Positions 8,863 to 18,129 of a stretch of 37,016 nucleotides of DNA are shown here, one piece after another (within the stretch, counting starts at the first letter, position 1; every line of letters begins with the position of its first letter). The position numbers were made by a program, and so were the translations under genes. The stretch is from Candidatus Brocadiia bacterium. Lineage in GTDB: Bacteria > Planctomycetota > PUPC01 > DSUN01. Location of the stretch: NCBI GenBank assembly GCA_016782825.1, contig JADHXT010000002.1, positions 1 to 37,016 of the forward strand. Reading direction: 5' to 3'. The notes beneath the pieces were generated by a model. That model had not been told where the DNA came from. It saw nothing but the letters and a program-made list of their open reading frames with translations, and ran no database searches.

Positions 8863-9227
8863 CAGCCGTCCTCTGGCTGTGGTGCGGTGCGGCCGTCGAG
8901 CAGCGGGCACCACGGGTGGTCGTGGATCTTCTCCAGCGGCACGGCCACGGGCAGCAGCCACACGTAGGCGGCGCACAGCAGCAGCGTGACGACGCCCACG
9001 AGCGCGGTGCGCGGTTGCCTCTTGAGCAGGCCGGCCACGATGGCGATGAGGCCCAACACGCTGGCGGCGAGCGCCAGAGCGGCCTGCGCGTGGGCGACGG
9101 TTCTGCCGAAGCCCTCGACGTCGGCATACAGCAGGCCGAAGAGACACAGCACCGCGAGCGCCAGGCCGATGGTGGCGAGGCAGGAGGCCCGGCTTGCGGG
9201 TGAAGCGTTGTCGGCGGATTTGGGCAT
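8862..9227 (-). CDS. Small membrane protein upstream of uvrC
   Basis: A 121-residue protein with three hydrophobic stretches: CLATIGLALAVLCLFGLLY (residues about 16-34), an Ala/Leu-rich segment ending VLGLIAIVAGLL, and ALVGVVTLLLCAAYVWLLPV. It ends in a charged, proline-containing tail. The ATG at 9227 is preferred over one 18 codons upstream because GAGGA lies 5 bases before it. The stop overlaps the uvrC start by one base. A perfect TATAAT on the minus strand at 9301-9296 may drive the pair, although its -35 region is poor. The family is not recognised; it resembles generic DUF4190-like or integral membrane proteins. Confidence 0.65.
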   Translation of the reverse strand: MPKSADNASPASRASCLATIGLALAVLCLFGLLYADVEGFGRTVAHAQAALALAASVLGLIAIVAGLLKRQPRTALVGVVTLLLCAAYVWLLPVAVPLEKIHDHPWCPLLDGRTAPQPEDG

Positions 9228-9252
9228 GGGATTCCTCGTGCTGCGAGCAGGC

Positions 9253-9281
9253 TTGCGTGGGTGTCGGGCGGCTGCTATCAT
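9253..9281 (+). promoter_or_regulatory. Candidate promoter of the MFS gene
   Basis: TTGCGT (9253-9258) and TATCAT (9276-9281) are 17 bases apart, about 30 bases before the candidate start codons of the MFS gene. It is weaker than the other promoters in the window. Confidence 0.35.
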
Positions 9282-9317
9282 GCCGCACGCTTTTCATTAT
9301 AGCCTGCGAGGGGCGGC

Positions 9318-10538
9318 TTGGCTACGCCCTCCATGCGGCAGATCGAGTGTGCCCGCAGCAATCCACGGAGTTGGCCATTGGCAAACGCACGGCGCAGCGT
9401 GTGGTGGATGCTCGGGGGCATGGCGGTGTGCCATGCTTCCAGCGATTTCTATGCGACGACGCTCACGCCGCTGGTCGAGACGTTTCGGCAGGAGTTCGGG
9501 CTGACGAAGGCGGGCATCGCCACGGTGGGCGCGGTGGTGGGTGTGTTTGGCTCGATGCTCCAGCCGCTGTTCGGCATCTGGAGCGACGGGGCGCGTCGCG
9601 GCACGATGGCGGCGGTGGGGCTGGCGGTGTCGGCGGTGTTCATGAGCCTCATCGGGCTGGCGCCCAACGCGGTGGCGCTCACGGCTCTGCTGGTGCTGGG
9701 CGCGCTGGGCGTGGCGGCGTTCCACCCCAGCTCGGCGGTGCTGGCCACGGCGCCGACGAGCAAGCGCAGCCTGGCCATGGGGCTCTTTCTGGCCGGCGGC
9801 GGCGTGGGGCTGGCGCTGGCGCCGCTGGTGGTGCCGCTGGTGGTGGACACGCTGGGGCTGCGCGGCCTGTGGGTGCTCTGCGTGCCGGGCCTGGGGTTGG
9901 CGGTGTGGCTGTTTGCCTCCACGCGGAGCGAGCCGGCGGTGGTGCGGGAGCGGCGGCCCTTCGTCGCGCGAGCCATGTTCGCTCGGGGCACGGGGCCTAT
10001 CTGGGCGCTCTTCGGCACGGCGCTGCTGCGGTCGCTGTTGATCACGGCGTTCATCTTCTTCATTTCGGTGCTGGGCGCGCAGCGGGGGTGGGACCGTGCG
10101 ACGTCGGGGCGGGTGCTGTCGCTGTTCCTGGCGTGCAGCTTCGTGGGGGGAATGCTGGGCGGCTGGTGGGGGCAGGAGCACGACGGGGTGCGGCTGCTGG
10201 CGTGGTCGTCGGCGCTCACGGCGCCGCTGCTGTGGTGGTTTGCGGCGGAGACGGGGTGGACGTCGATCGCGGCCTTTGGCGCGGCGGGCTTCGTGTTTGG
10301 CACGGGCACGCCGTTGAACATCTCGCTGGGCCAGGAGCTGCGGCCCGAGAGCGCGAGCCTGGTGAGCGGCCTGATGATGGGGCTGGCGTGGGGCAGCGCG
10401 AACCTGCTGCTCATCCCCGTGGGCGCCATGGGCGAACACATGGGCATCGCGTGGGCGCTTCAGCTTGTGGCGTGGGCGGGCGTGGGGGCGGCGGCGTGCA
10501 TGGTGTGCGTGCCCTCGCCGCGGCGCGCCGGTGCGTGA
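9318..10538 (+). CDS. MFS transporter, fosmidomycin-resistance-like
   Basis: A 406-residue major facilitator protein of about 12 membrane helices. It resembles the fosmidomycin-resistance (Fsr) branch: an early HASSDFY segment in TM1 (residue about 40), a QPLFGIWSD loop 2 signature, and AFHPSSAVL in TM4, matching the usual AAFHPxGA pattern. The likely role is efflux of a small molecule by proton antiport; substrate unknown. The start is uncertain: TTG at 9318 has GAGGGG four bases upstream, whereas the ATG at 9333 is 19 bases from it. The gene converges on the DICT-domain gene, with only nine bases between the stops, inside a short inverted repeat. Confidence 0.85.
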   Translation: MATPSMRQIECARSNPRSWPLANARRSVWWMLGGMAVCHASSDFYATTLTPLVETFRQEFGLTKAGIATVGAVVGVFGSMLQPLFGIWSDGARRGTMAAVGLAVSAVFMSLIGLAPNAVALTALLVLGALGVAAFHPSSAVLATAPTSKRSLAMGLFLAGGGVGLALAPLVVPLVVDTLGLRGLWVLCVPGLGLAVWLFASTRSEPAVVRERRPFVARAMFARGTGPIWALFGTALLRSLLITAFIFFISVLGAQRGWDRATSGRVLSLFLACSFVGGMLGGWWGQEHDGVRLLAWSSALTAPLLWWFAAETGWTSIAAFGAAGFVFGTGTPLNISLGQELRPESASLVSGLMMGLAWGSANLLLIPVGAMGEHMGIAWALQLVAWAGVGAAACMVCVPSPRRAGA

Positions 10539-10550
10539 CGCGGGGCGTCA
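10536..10550. terminator. Short hairpin holding both convergent stop codons
   Basis: TGACGC (10536-10541), a GGG loop and GCGTCA (10545-10550) form a perfect 6-bp stem. The left arm begins with the MFS stop codon and the right arm ends with the stop of the opposite gene. It could be a weak bidirectional terminator; there is no U tract. Confidence 0.3.
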
Positions 10551-11153
10551 GCCTTCTTCGACGGCCTCGGGGCCGCCGGCCTGCTCGAGTTCCTCTTCGG
10601 TGAACAGGTCGGGCTGCTGGATGATGGCCATTTCCATGAGCTGGCGGATGACGCGGCGGGTGAGGGTGCGGCTGTCGGTGTAGAAGCCGGCGTAGTGGCG
10701 GCCCTGGTCGTCGGAGGGCAGTTGCTCGGCGAGGAGGGTCATGTGGATGTCGCGGGAGAGGTTGATGGTCACCCAGTTGTTGGCGAGCTTCTCGGCGGCG
10801 TGGGTGAGGATATGCACGTTGGGCGCCCAGGGGCGCACCTCGATGTCGGGCACGCCGATGATGTAGATGTGGCGGGCCGCGTCGGCCAGCTTGTGGTAGT
10901 GCTCGATGTGGGGTTCGAGGAGGCTCAGGCGGCGGAAGACGGAGTAGAGGGTGCAGCGGTGGCGGTCGGAGAAGCAGGCATTCTCGATGCGGCGGCTCAT
11001 GAAGTTGAGCGTCGCCTCGGAACTGGTGAAGTGGTATTCGCCGTCGAGCAGGTCGCCCTCCACCGCGTCGAAGAGCGGCGCGGGGTCCTTGTGCTCGCGG
11101 ATCTGCTGGATGTCCACGATGAGATCGTGGAACGGGGGCTTCTCGTGGACCAC
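10548..11153 (-). CDS. DICT-domain sensory protein
   Basis: A 201-residue protein matching the DICT sensory domain (Pfam PF10069) over most of its length. Supporting segments are the FTSSEATLNFMSRRIE helix, YSVFRRLSLLEPHIEHYHKL, the YIIGVPDIEVRPW strand-loop and a late NLSRDIHMTLLAE and GRHYAGFYTDSRTL region. DICT domains usually sit with diguanylate cyclase, HTH or kinase domains and sense an unknown signal; here the domain stands alone. The GTG at 11153 is chosen because GGAGG lies seven bases upstream and because the -10 box (11195-11200) abuts the other candidate, ATG 11204, which would lie before the transcript start. It is divergent from leuC. The DICT call rests on recalled family patterns. 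Confidence 0.6.
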   Translation of the reverse strand: MVHEKPPFHDLIVDIQQIREHKDPAPLFDAVEGDLLDGEYHFTSSEATLNFMSRRIENACFSDRHRCTLYSVFRRLSLLEPHIEHYHKLADAARHIYIIGVPDIEVRPWAPNVHILTHAAEKLANNWVTINLSRDIHMTLLAEQLPSDDQGRHYAGFYTDSRTLTRRVIRQLMEMAIIQQPDLFTEEELEQAGGPEAVEEG

Positions 11154-11194
11154 GCACAATCCTCCAGGCGCCGCAGAATGGCCTCGTACGGCGA

Positions 11195-11224
11195 ATTCTA
11201 GCATGTTGGCGTCCGGACTGTCAA
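11195..11224 (-). promoter_or_regulatory. Promoter of the DICT-domain gene
   Basis: On the minus strand, TTGACA (11224-11219), an 18-base spacer and TAGAAT (11200-11195). The -35 is perfect. It lies back to back with the leuC promoter, whose -35 begins three bases away. Confidence 0.65.
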
Positions 11225-11226
11225 GG

Positions 11227-11255
11227 TTGCCCAGCCCCGCGGTTTGTGGTTAAAT
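11227..11255 (+). promoter_or_regulatory. Promoter of leuCD
   Basis: TTGCCC (11227-11232), a 17-base spacer and TTAAAT (11250-11255) lie about 28 bases before the leuC ATG. The close divergent arrangement with the DICT-gene promoter means one bound regulator could affect both. Confidence 0.45.
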
Positions 11256-11282
11256 GATGGAATTGAAGGATCGGAGACTGCC

Positions 11283-12604
<1,322 letters not shown>

Positions 12605-12608
<4 letters not shown>

Positions 12609-13099
12609 GCAAGGCATTCGTCTTCGGCGACGATATCGATACCGACGCCATCATCCCCGCCACCTACCTCGTGACCACCGACCCCAAGGAGCTGGGCGCC
12701 CGCGCCATGGCCGGCAGCGATCAGCCCGACTTTGCCAAACAGGTGGCCGAAGGCGACGTGATTGTGGCCGGCGAAAACTTTGGCTGCGGCTCGAGCCGCG
12801 AGCACGCCCCTCTGGCGCTCCTCGGCGCCGGCGTGTCGTGCGTCATCGCGCGCAGCTTCGCACGGATTTTCTACCGCAACTCCATCAACATCGGCCTGCC
12901 CGTGCTCGAGTGCCCCGAGGCCGTGGACGGCATCTCAGCCGGCGACGCCGTCGACGTGCACCTGGCCACCGGCTCGGTGGTGAACACCACGACGGGCCAG
13001 AAGTTCCAGGCTCAGCCGATGCCGGAGTTCATGCGCGACATCTTCGACGCCGGCGGCCTCGTCGAGTTCGCCAAGCAGCGGCTTCAGAGCCGAGAGTAG
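12605..13099 (+). CDS. leuD: 3-isopropylmalate dehydratase small subunit
   Basis: A 164-residue small subunit that supplies the swivelling domain of the dehydratase. Typical segments are FGDDIDTDAIIPATYL near the start, the active-site NFGCGSSREHAP and ARSFARIFYRNSINIGLP. The loop after the Asp-Thr-Asp motif reads YLVTT. The YLV form rather than YLR is, as I recall, seen in isopropylmalate enzymes and not in homoaconitases, so it favours the leucine pathway. The ATG overlaps the leuC stop by four bases, so the subunits are translationally coupled. It is followed after eight bases by the zinc-ribbon gene. Confidence 0.92.
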
Positions 13100-13107
13100 G
13101 AACGGAC

Positions 13108-13347
13108 ATGCCCATCTACGAATACGAGTGTGGGGCCTGCGGCCACGCCTTCGAGCGGCTCGAAAGCATGAGCAAGCCCACGGTGCACACGTGCCCCGAG
13201 TGCGGCAGGAAGAAGGCCACGCGCCAGCTATCCACCTTTGCCGGCATGGTGAAGAGCGAGACGCCGTCGTGCGGCGACCGCGGCGCGGCCTGCCGCGGCA
13301 GCGACAGCGTGTGTGCCTCGGGGCGCTGCCCCATGAGCGGCGCCTGA
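13108..13347 (+). CDS. FmdB-family zinc-ribbon protein
   Basis: A 79-residue protein starting MPIYEYECGACGHAFE, the standard opening of FmdB-family putative regulatory proteins. Two CxxC knuckles (CGAC at residues 8-11 and CPEC near 29-32) form a zinc ribbon. The Cys-rich tail (CGDRGAACRG, CASGRCPMSGA) is also common in the family. It is placed eight bases after leuD, in the same operon. The molecular role of the family is not settled. Confidence 0.85.
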   Translation: MPIYEYECGACGHAFERLESMSKPTVHTCPECGRKKATRQLSTFAGMVKSETPSCGDRGAACRGSDSVCASGRCPMSGA

Positions 13348-13389
13348 CCCGACTACTGCACCCGCCTTCTTTCACCGGGGATCCGCAGC

Positions 13390-14646
13390 ATGTTCCGCAG
13401 GTTGAGTCCTCCCGCCGTCTACATCACCCGTGAGGCCGAGAGCGACGAGCGCTGCGCCCGCCGTGTCGAGCGCATGCTTGGGGCCATCGACTGCGACCAC
13501 ATCGAGCGCGGCGTCACCGACGAGCGGCTCGCCGAGATCGTCCAGGAAAGCGGCTGGCAGCAGCCCTTCCGCTGGGGACAGCAGGCCGCTCCCCGCGACC
13601 CGGCCATCGTCTTCAACACCTGCAAGAACGACCACTCGCCCGAAGAGCGCGAGCGCAGGCTCGAGCAGTTTCCCGCTCTGCGTTTCGCCCGGCTCAGCGG
13701 CTACGGCGGCTTCGACTTCCGCAGCGACGGCTCGCCGGCCTATCGCGAGCGCGAGGGGCGCATCTGCCAGTCGGCCTGGGAGTTCCACACCATCTGGGGC
13801 TGCCCCTTCCGCTGCGCCTATTGCTGGTTTGGCGCCGTGCTCAACGTGATGGTGGACATCGAGGCGTTCCTCGAGCACGCCGACCGCCGCATCCGCGAGC
13901 TCGACCCGCCCCAGACCATCTACAAGTGGGACAACGGCACCGACATCAACTGCTTCGAGCCCGAGTACGACGCCACCCGGCTGATGGTGGACTACTTCGC
14001 CCGCCAGGAGCGCAACCGCCTGCTGCTTTATACGGGCAAGAGCGACCACGTGGACTTCATGCTCGATTATCCGCACGGCGGCCACACGATCATCCAGTGG
14101 AGCCTGAGCGGCCGCACGCAGAGCACGGTGCTCGAGCCCGAGACGGCGCCGTGGAACCGCCGGGTGGAGGCCGCGGCCAAATGTCAGGCGGCCGGGTATC
14201 CCATCCGCTTCCGCTTCTCGCCCATCATCCCCGTGCGCGGGTGGCGCGAGGAGAACCGCGAGCTGATCGAGCTGATCTTCGCGACGACGCGGCCCGACAT
14301 CATGGTGTTGTGCATGCTCGGCTGGATGGACTACGACGTGGCGGCTGCGTGCGTGGACATGTCGCTGCTCGACGAGCAGATGGTGCGGGCCATGGAAGGC
14401 ACGGCGCCGTTTCTCAAGGGGCGGCGCTACGGCCCGCTGCCGCACGACGCGCGGGCGGAAATCTACCGCTTTCTGTTCGATGAGATTCGCCGGGTGAGCC
14501 CGAACACGCCCGTGACGCTGTGCCTCGAGACGCCGGCCATGTGGGCCGAGTTCGGCCGCCGTCCACCCCAGGTGGGCGCCTCCTACCCGTGCGTGTGCGG
14601 CCCCTACTGCACGCCCGGCCACCCGAAGTTCCTGCCGACCGCCTAG
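13390..14646 (+). CDS. Radical SAM protein, spore photoproduct lyase-like
   Basis: A 418-residue radical SAM protein. The cluster motif is GCPFRCAYC (CxxxCxxC, residues about 138-145). The remainder follows the spore photoproduct lyase plan: LLLYTGKSDHVDFML, TIIQWSLSGRTQ, an E-x4-W-x-RR-x-EAA segment and AGYPIRFRFSPIIP. It also has an N-terminal region of about 120 residues and a C-terminal Cys cluster (CVCGPYC, residues about 403-409) that might hold a second cluster. The host is unlikely to sporulate, and related non-spore proteins have unknown substrates. It shares a CTAG sequence with the stop codon of folP on the other strand (four-base overlap). A GGGG at 13377-13380 may serve as a weak ribosome binding site. 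Confidence 0.85.
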   Translation: MFRRLSPPAVYITREAESDERCARRVERMLGAIDCDHIERGVTDERLAEIVQESGWQQPFRWGQQAAPRDPAIVFNTCKNDHSPEERERRLEQFPALRFARLSGYGGFDFRSDGSPAYREREGRICQSAWEFHTIWGCPFRCAYCWFGAVLNVMVDIEAFLEHADRRIRELDPPQTIYKWDNGTDINCFEPEYDATRLMVDYFARQERNRLLLYTGKSDHVDFMLDYPHGGHTIIQWSLSGRTQSTVLEPETAPWNRRVEAAAKCQAAGYPIRFRFSPIIPVRGWREENRELIELIFATTRPDIMVLCMLGWMDYDVAAACVDMSLLDEQMVRAMEGTAPFLKGRRYGPLPHDARAEIYRFLFDEIRRVSPNTPVTLCLETPAMWAEFGRRPPQVGASYPCVCGPYCTPGHPKFLPTA

Positions 14647-15809
14647 TCGGCCGCCTTCCCCATCATCGCGTCGGTCATGCGCGCCACCTGGCTCATCTCG
14701 GCCACGTCGTGGACGCGCACGATGCGCGCGCCTTGTGCGATGCCGTAGGCCACGGTGGCCGCGGTGCCGAAGGCGCGCTCCTCGACCGGCAGGCCGAGGG
14801 TCTTGCCGATGAAGCTCTTGCGCGACGTGCCGAGCAGGATGGGCCGGCCCAGGCTGCGCAGCTCGGGCAGGCGCCGCAGGATGGCCAGGTTGTGTGCGAG
14901 GGTCTTGCCGAAGCCGATGCCGGGGTCCACGAGAATCTGCTGCTCGTCCACGCCGGCGTCCACGGCCAGGGCCAGGCTCTCGCGCAGGGAGCCCACGATC
15001 TCGCCCATCAGGTCGTCGTAGTGCGGGGCCTGCTGCATGGTGCGGGGCGTGCCCTGCATGTGCATGAGGCACAAGGGGGCGCCGGAGTCGGCGGCTACGG
15101 CGGCCATCTGCGGGTCGGCGCGGAGGGCGGTCACGTCGTTCAGCAGCGTGGCGCCGGCATCCAGGGCGGCCCGGGCCACGGCGGCCTTCGCGGTATCGAT
15201 GGAGAGGGGAACGGCGGTCTCGGCCGCCAGGCGCTCGATGACGGGCACCACGCGGCGGCATTCTTCGTCGGCGTCCACGGCCGCCGCGCCGGGCCGGGTG
15301 GACTCGCCGCCGATGTCGAGCAGGTCGGCGCCCTGGTCCACCAGCAGGAGGCCCTGGGCGACGGCGGCGGCGTGGTCGAGAAACTCGCCGCCGTCGGAGA
15401 AGGAGTCGGGCGTCACGTTCACAATACCCATGACGAGCGTGCGGCCGCCGAGGGAAAGGGCACCGCCACCGCAGCGCAGCGAAAAGGTGGTGCGCTCCCA
15501 GGCCTCGAGGGTGACGCGGAGGGCATGGGCCAAGGTGTCGGCTTCGGTGGCGAGCGCGCGCAGCAGCGGCCCGGCACGCTCGGCCATGAAGTGGACGATG
15601 GCGTCGGCGCCACCGGTGCGCACCTCGCCGCCGCAGGCCTCGGTGGCGCGGATGAGGGCGGCGGCCTGTGCCTCGGCGATTCGCTCGAGCTTGAGCACCC
15701 ACTGCCCGAGGACCGGGCGGCGGCCGCCGAGCTGCTCGATGGCGTCGGCCGGAGCCGGGTCGGCGGGGCCGGCGAGCACGCGCGGGTTGTGCGGGAGCCG
15801 TGCAGTCAC
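14643..15809 (-). CDS. folP: Dihydropteroate synthase with N-terminal extension
   Basis: A 388-residue enzyme of folate synthesis, joining para-aminobenzoate to the pterin diphosphate. The TIM-barrel core spans residues about 111-388 and has MGIVNVTPDSFSDGG (127-141), DIGGESTRPGA (165-175), an LNDVTALR strand, DPGIGFGKTLAHNL and LGTSRKSFIG. The preceding 110 residues are an extra helical region (VLAGPADPAPADAI, then an amphipathic stretch) also found in planctomycete and some other dihydropteroate synthases; its role is unknown. The start is GTG at 15809, overlapping the scpB stop (GTGA). It is the last gene of the alaC-rnf-scpB-folP run. Confidence 0.94.
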   Translation of the reverse strand: MTARLPHNPRVLAGPADPAPADAIEQLGGRRPVLGQWVLKLERIAEAQAAALIRATEACGGEVRTGGADAIVHFMAERAGPLLRALATEADTLAHALRVTLEAWERTTFSLRCGGGALSLGGRTLVMGIVNVTPDSFSDGGEFLDHAAAVAQGLLLVDQGADLLDIGGESTRPGAAAVDADEECRRVVPVIERLAAETAVPLSIDTAKAAVARAALDAGATLLNDVTALRADPQMAAVAADSGAPLCLMHMQGTPRTMQQAPHYDDLMGEIVGSLRESLALAVDAGVDEQQILVDPGIGFGKTLAHNLAILRRLPELRSLGRPILLGTSRKSFIGKTLGLPVEERAFGTAATVAYGIAQGARIVRVHDVAEMSQVARMTDAMMGKAAD

Positions 15810-16330
15810 GGGATTTGCAGCTCTTCGGCGTTGGGCAGATCTTCGAGGTTCTTGAGGCCGAACGCTTCGAGGAAGCGCCGGGTGGTGCCGTAGAGGAAGG
15901 GGCGGCCGAGCACTTCGGCGCGGCCCAGGATGCGGACGAGGCCGCGCTCCTGGAGCGCGCGCAGCACGGCGTCCACCTGCACGCCGCGGATGGCCTCGAT
16001 GTCGGCGCGATGGATGGGCTGGCGGTAGGCCACGATGGCGAGGGTCTCGAGCGCGGCCTGCGAGAAGCGGGCCTTGCGTTCGCTCTTGTGGAGCTGCTCG
16101 ACGTAGTCGGCGTATTCGAGATTGGAGAGCAAGCGGAAGCCGCCGGCGATCTCCTCGATCTGGATGCCGCGATGGGCCTCGGCGTGGTCTTTCTGGAGCG
16201 CTTCGACGGCGCGGCGCACCACGTTGGCGTCGGCGAGGCCGAGCACGTCGCGCAGCCGGCGCGTGGTGAGCGGCTCGTCGGCGGCGAAGAGGAGGGCTTC
16301 GAGGATGTTCTTGAGCAACTGCTCGTCCAT
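15806..16330 (-). CDS. scpB: Segregation and condensation protein B
   Basis: A 174-residue ScpB, the winged-helix subunit that works with ScpA and SMC in chromosome condensation. It has LLKNILEALLFAADEPLT at the N terminus, then GGFRLLSNLEYADYV, and the second winged helix ALETLAIVAYRQPIHRADIE and IRGVQVDAVLRALQERGLV, with GRPFLYGTTRRFLEAFGL near the end. The ATG at 16330 is 16 bases after the rnfG stop; longer upstream codons would run into rnfG. No scpA is present in the window. It overlaps folP by four bases. Confidence 0.95.
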   Translation of the reverse strand: MDEQLLKNILEALLFAADEPLTTRRLRDVLGLADANVVRRAVEALQKDHAEAHRGIQIEEIAGGFRLLSNLEYADYVEQLHKSERKARFSQAALETLAIVAYRQPIHRADIEAIRGVQVDAVLRALQERGLVRILGRAEVLGRPFLYGTTRRFLEAFGLKNLEDLPNAEELQIP

Positions 16331-16346
16331 GGGATGGGGTCTCGTA

Positions 16347-17000
16347 TCAGCGGGTAGCCGCGCGCTGGCCGACGTGGTGGCGGATGCGGGCCAGCGCCTG
16401 GTGGACGGCGGCGATGACGGCGCTGGAGGTGATGGTGGCGCCGGGGATGGCGGCGACGTGTTGGTTCTCGCTGTCGGGCGCATTGGGGTCGCGGTACGGA
16501 GCGTTGGTGATCAGATCGAGCATCGCTTCGGGCAGGCGCTCGAACTCCCGCTGGAACTCGGGCTCGGTGCAGCGGCTGCCGAGGCCGGGCGTCTCGAGCT
16601 GGCCGACGACCGTGATGGCTTTGACAGTGAACTGCCGCGGGCCGTATGCACTGGCCTGGTGGGCCGCCACGACGACGTGCACCTTGCTGGAGTAGCCCTG
16701 GGCCTTGCCCTCGGCGGCGTAGAAACGACCGCTCTTGGGGGCCTCCGCCTCGTAGACGACGAAGGGCGGCGCCTGCTGGCCGCCGTCGAGGGCGGGATAG
16801 GTGTGCTCCTCCCAGGGGCGCTTGGCGTCGGGGCTTTCGTCCAGCGGGAGGCCGAGCACGACGCTCAGGCCGCGGGCCTTCTTCAACTCCACCTGGTAGC
16901 GAATCCTGTCGTACGTAGCCTGGTACGAAACGGCGAGGCCGGCGGCGGAGAACAGCGAGATGAGCCCGAGCACGAGGGGGAAGCGGACGGCATCGGTCAT
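16347..17000 (-). CDS. rnfG: Rnf complex subunit G (FMN-binding)
   Basis: A 217-residue subunit of the Rnf ferredoxin:NAD oxidoreductase. It has an N-terminal membrane anchor (LVLGLISLFSAAGLAVSY, residues 9-26) and a soluble FMN-binding domain. The flavinylation site is GATITSSAV (residues 187-195). The usual consensus is Dxx(S/T)GAT; here the segment is AAIPGAT, so the Asp and Ser/Thr positions are changed while GAT remains. Its ATG overlaps the rnfD stop (ATGA). The normal following genes, rnfE, rnfA and rnfB, are absent; scpB comes next. Confidence 0.88.
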   Translation of the reverse strand: MTDAVRFPLVLGLISLFSAAGLAVSYQATYDRIRYQVELKKARGLSVVLGLPLDESPDAKRPWEEHTYPALDGGQQAPPFVVYEAEAPKSGRFYAAEGKAQGYSSKVHVVVAAHQASAYGPRQFTVKAITVVGQLETPGLGSRCTEPEFQREFERLPEAMLDLITNAPYRDPNAPDSENQHVAAIPGATITSSAVIAAVHQALARIRHHVGQRAATR

Positions 17001-18127
17001 GGCTTGTCCCTCCGCCCGAACACCTTAGGCTTCGTGTGGCGGTCGATCAGCGGCGTGGCCGTGTTCATCAGCAGGATGGCGTAGCACACGCCCTCGGGGT
17101 AGCCGCCGTACCGGCGAATCACCGTGGTGAGCACGCCGCAGCCGATGGCGAAAATCACCTGGCCGCGGGTCGTGACGGGCGACGTGACCATGTCCGTGGC
17201 CATGAAGAACGCCCCGAGAAACAGCCCGCCCGCCAGCACGTGGAACAGGGGCTGGCCGGCAAACCAGATGTAGTAGCGCGTCCCTTCCGCCTGCACCGGC
17301 AGCGGCAGCGCCCACGACAGGAGCGCGGCCGTGCCGATGAAGAGCACGGGCACCTGCCACTTCACGTAGCGCAGCAGAATGAGGGCCATGCCGCCGATGA
17401 GCAGCGCCAGGGCGCTCACCTCGCCGATGCATCCGCCGACGCGGCCCACGAAGAGGTCGCGGGTCGGGGTGCTGCCCTTGGCCTGGATGCTCGCCAGCAC
17501 GGCGATGGCTTCCTCGCGGGTCTTGGGCACGGGGAGGCGGGCGGTCTTGCCCTTGTTGAACATCTTGAGCTGCTTCTTGGCCTTCGTGAGCGGCGTGGCG
17601 GCCGTGACGGCGTCGACGGTGGCTGCCCTGTGGTGGTAGGGCACGGGCCAGCCCGCGCCGGCCGTCACGAGCGCGGCCCACGCGGAGAGCACGAAGGCGC
17701 GGCCCATGAGAGCCGGGTTCCAGATGTTGCACCCCAGCCCACCGAAGGCTTGCTTCACGACGGCGATGGCCACGAACGACGCCGTGACCGGCACGTACCA
17801 CGGCGCGTGCACGGGCAGCACGAAGGCCACCAGCAGGCCGGTGAGCACGGCGCTGCCGTCGGACACGGTGATGGGCTGCTTGCGGAGCTTCTGGCACGCG
17901 GCCTCGGTGGCCACGGCCGTGACGGTGGCGAGCAGCGTGACCCACAGCGCGCGGGGCCCGAAGACGGCCACCGCACAGGCCAGCGCCGGCAGCAGCGTGA
18001 AGCTCACCGTCCACATGATGCGTGGGATCGAGTCGGCGTCGCGCGTGTGAGGCGACGTGCTGACGACAAGCGGCGGCGAGCCCTGCGGCTCTGCGGCGTC
18101 GGCGGCGGTGCGTTCGTCGGCGGCCAT
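16997..18127 (-). CDS. rnfD: Rnf complex subunit D (membrane, FMN-binding)
   Basis: A 376-residue integral membrane subunit of the RnfD/NqrB family. Recognisable parts are SDGSAVLTGLLVAFVLP (residues about 89-105), QAFGGLGCNIWNPALMGRAF, FFMATDMVTSPVTTRGQ and RRYGGYPEGVCYAILLMN near the C terminus. The covalent FMN site is DAVTAAT (172-178), which keeps Asp and Thr of the Dxx(S/T)GAT consensus; Thr178 is the expected acceptor. A hydrophilic insert of about 60 residues follows it. The ATG at 18127 is two bases after the rnfC stop; the longer frame would overlap rnfC. Confidence 0.93.
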   Translation of the reverse strand: MAADERTAADAAEPQGSPPLVVSTSPHTRDADSIPRIMWTVSFTLLPALACAVAVFGPRALWVTLLATVTAVATEAACQKLRKQPITVSDGSAVLTGLLVAFVLPVHAPWYVPVTASFVAIAVVKQAFGGLGCNIWNPALMGRAFVLSAWAALVTAGAGWPVPYHHRAATVDAVTAATPLTKAKKQLKMFNKGKTARLPVPKTREEAIAVLASIQAKGSTPTRDLFVGRVGGCIGEVSALALLIGGMALILLRYVKWQVPVLFIGTAALLSWALPLPVQAEGTRYYIWFAGQPLFHVLAGGLFLGAFFMATDMVTSPVTTRGQVIFAIGCGVLTTVIRRYGGYPEGVCYAILLMNTATPLIDRHTKPKVFGRRDKP

Positions 18128-18129
18128 GG

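Noticed and set aside
11154..11204. ATG 11204 as start of the DICT-domain gene
   Set aside because: It lies right next to the -10 box (11195-11200), so it would be at or before the transcript start. GTG 11153 has a strong GGAGG.
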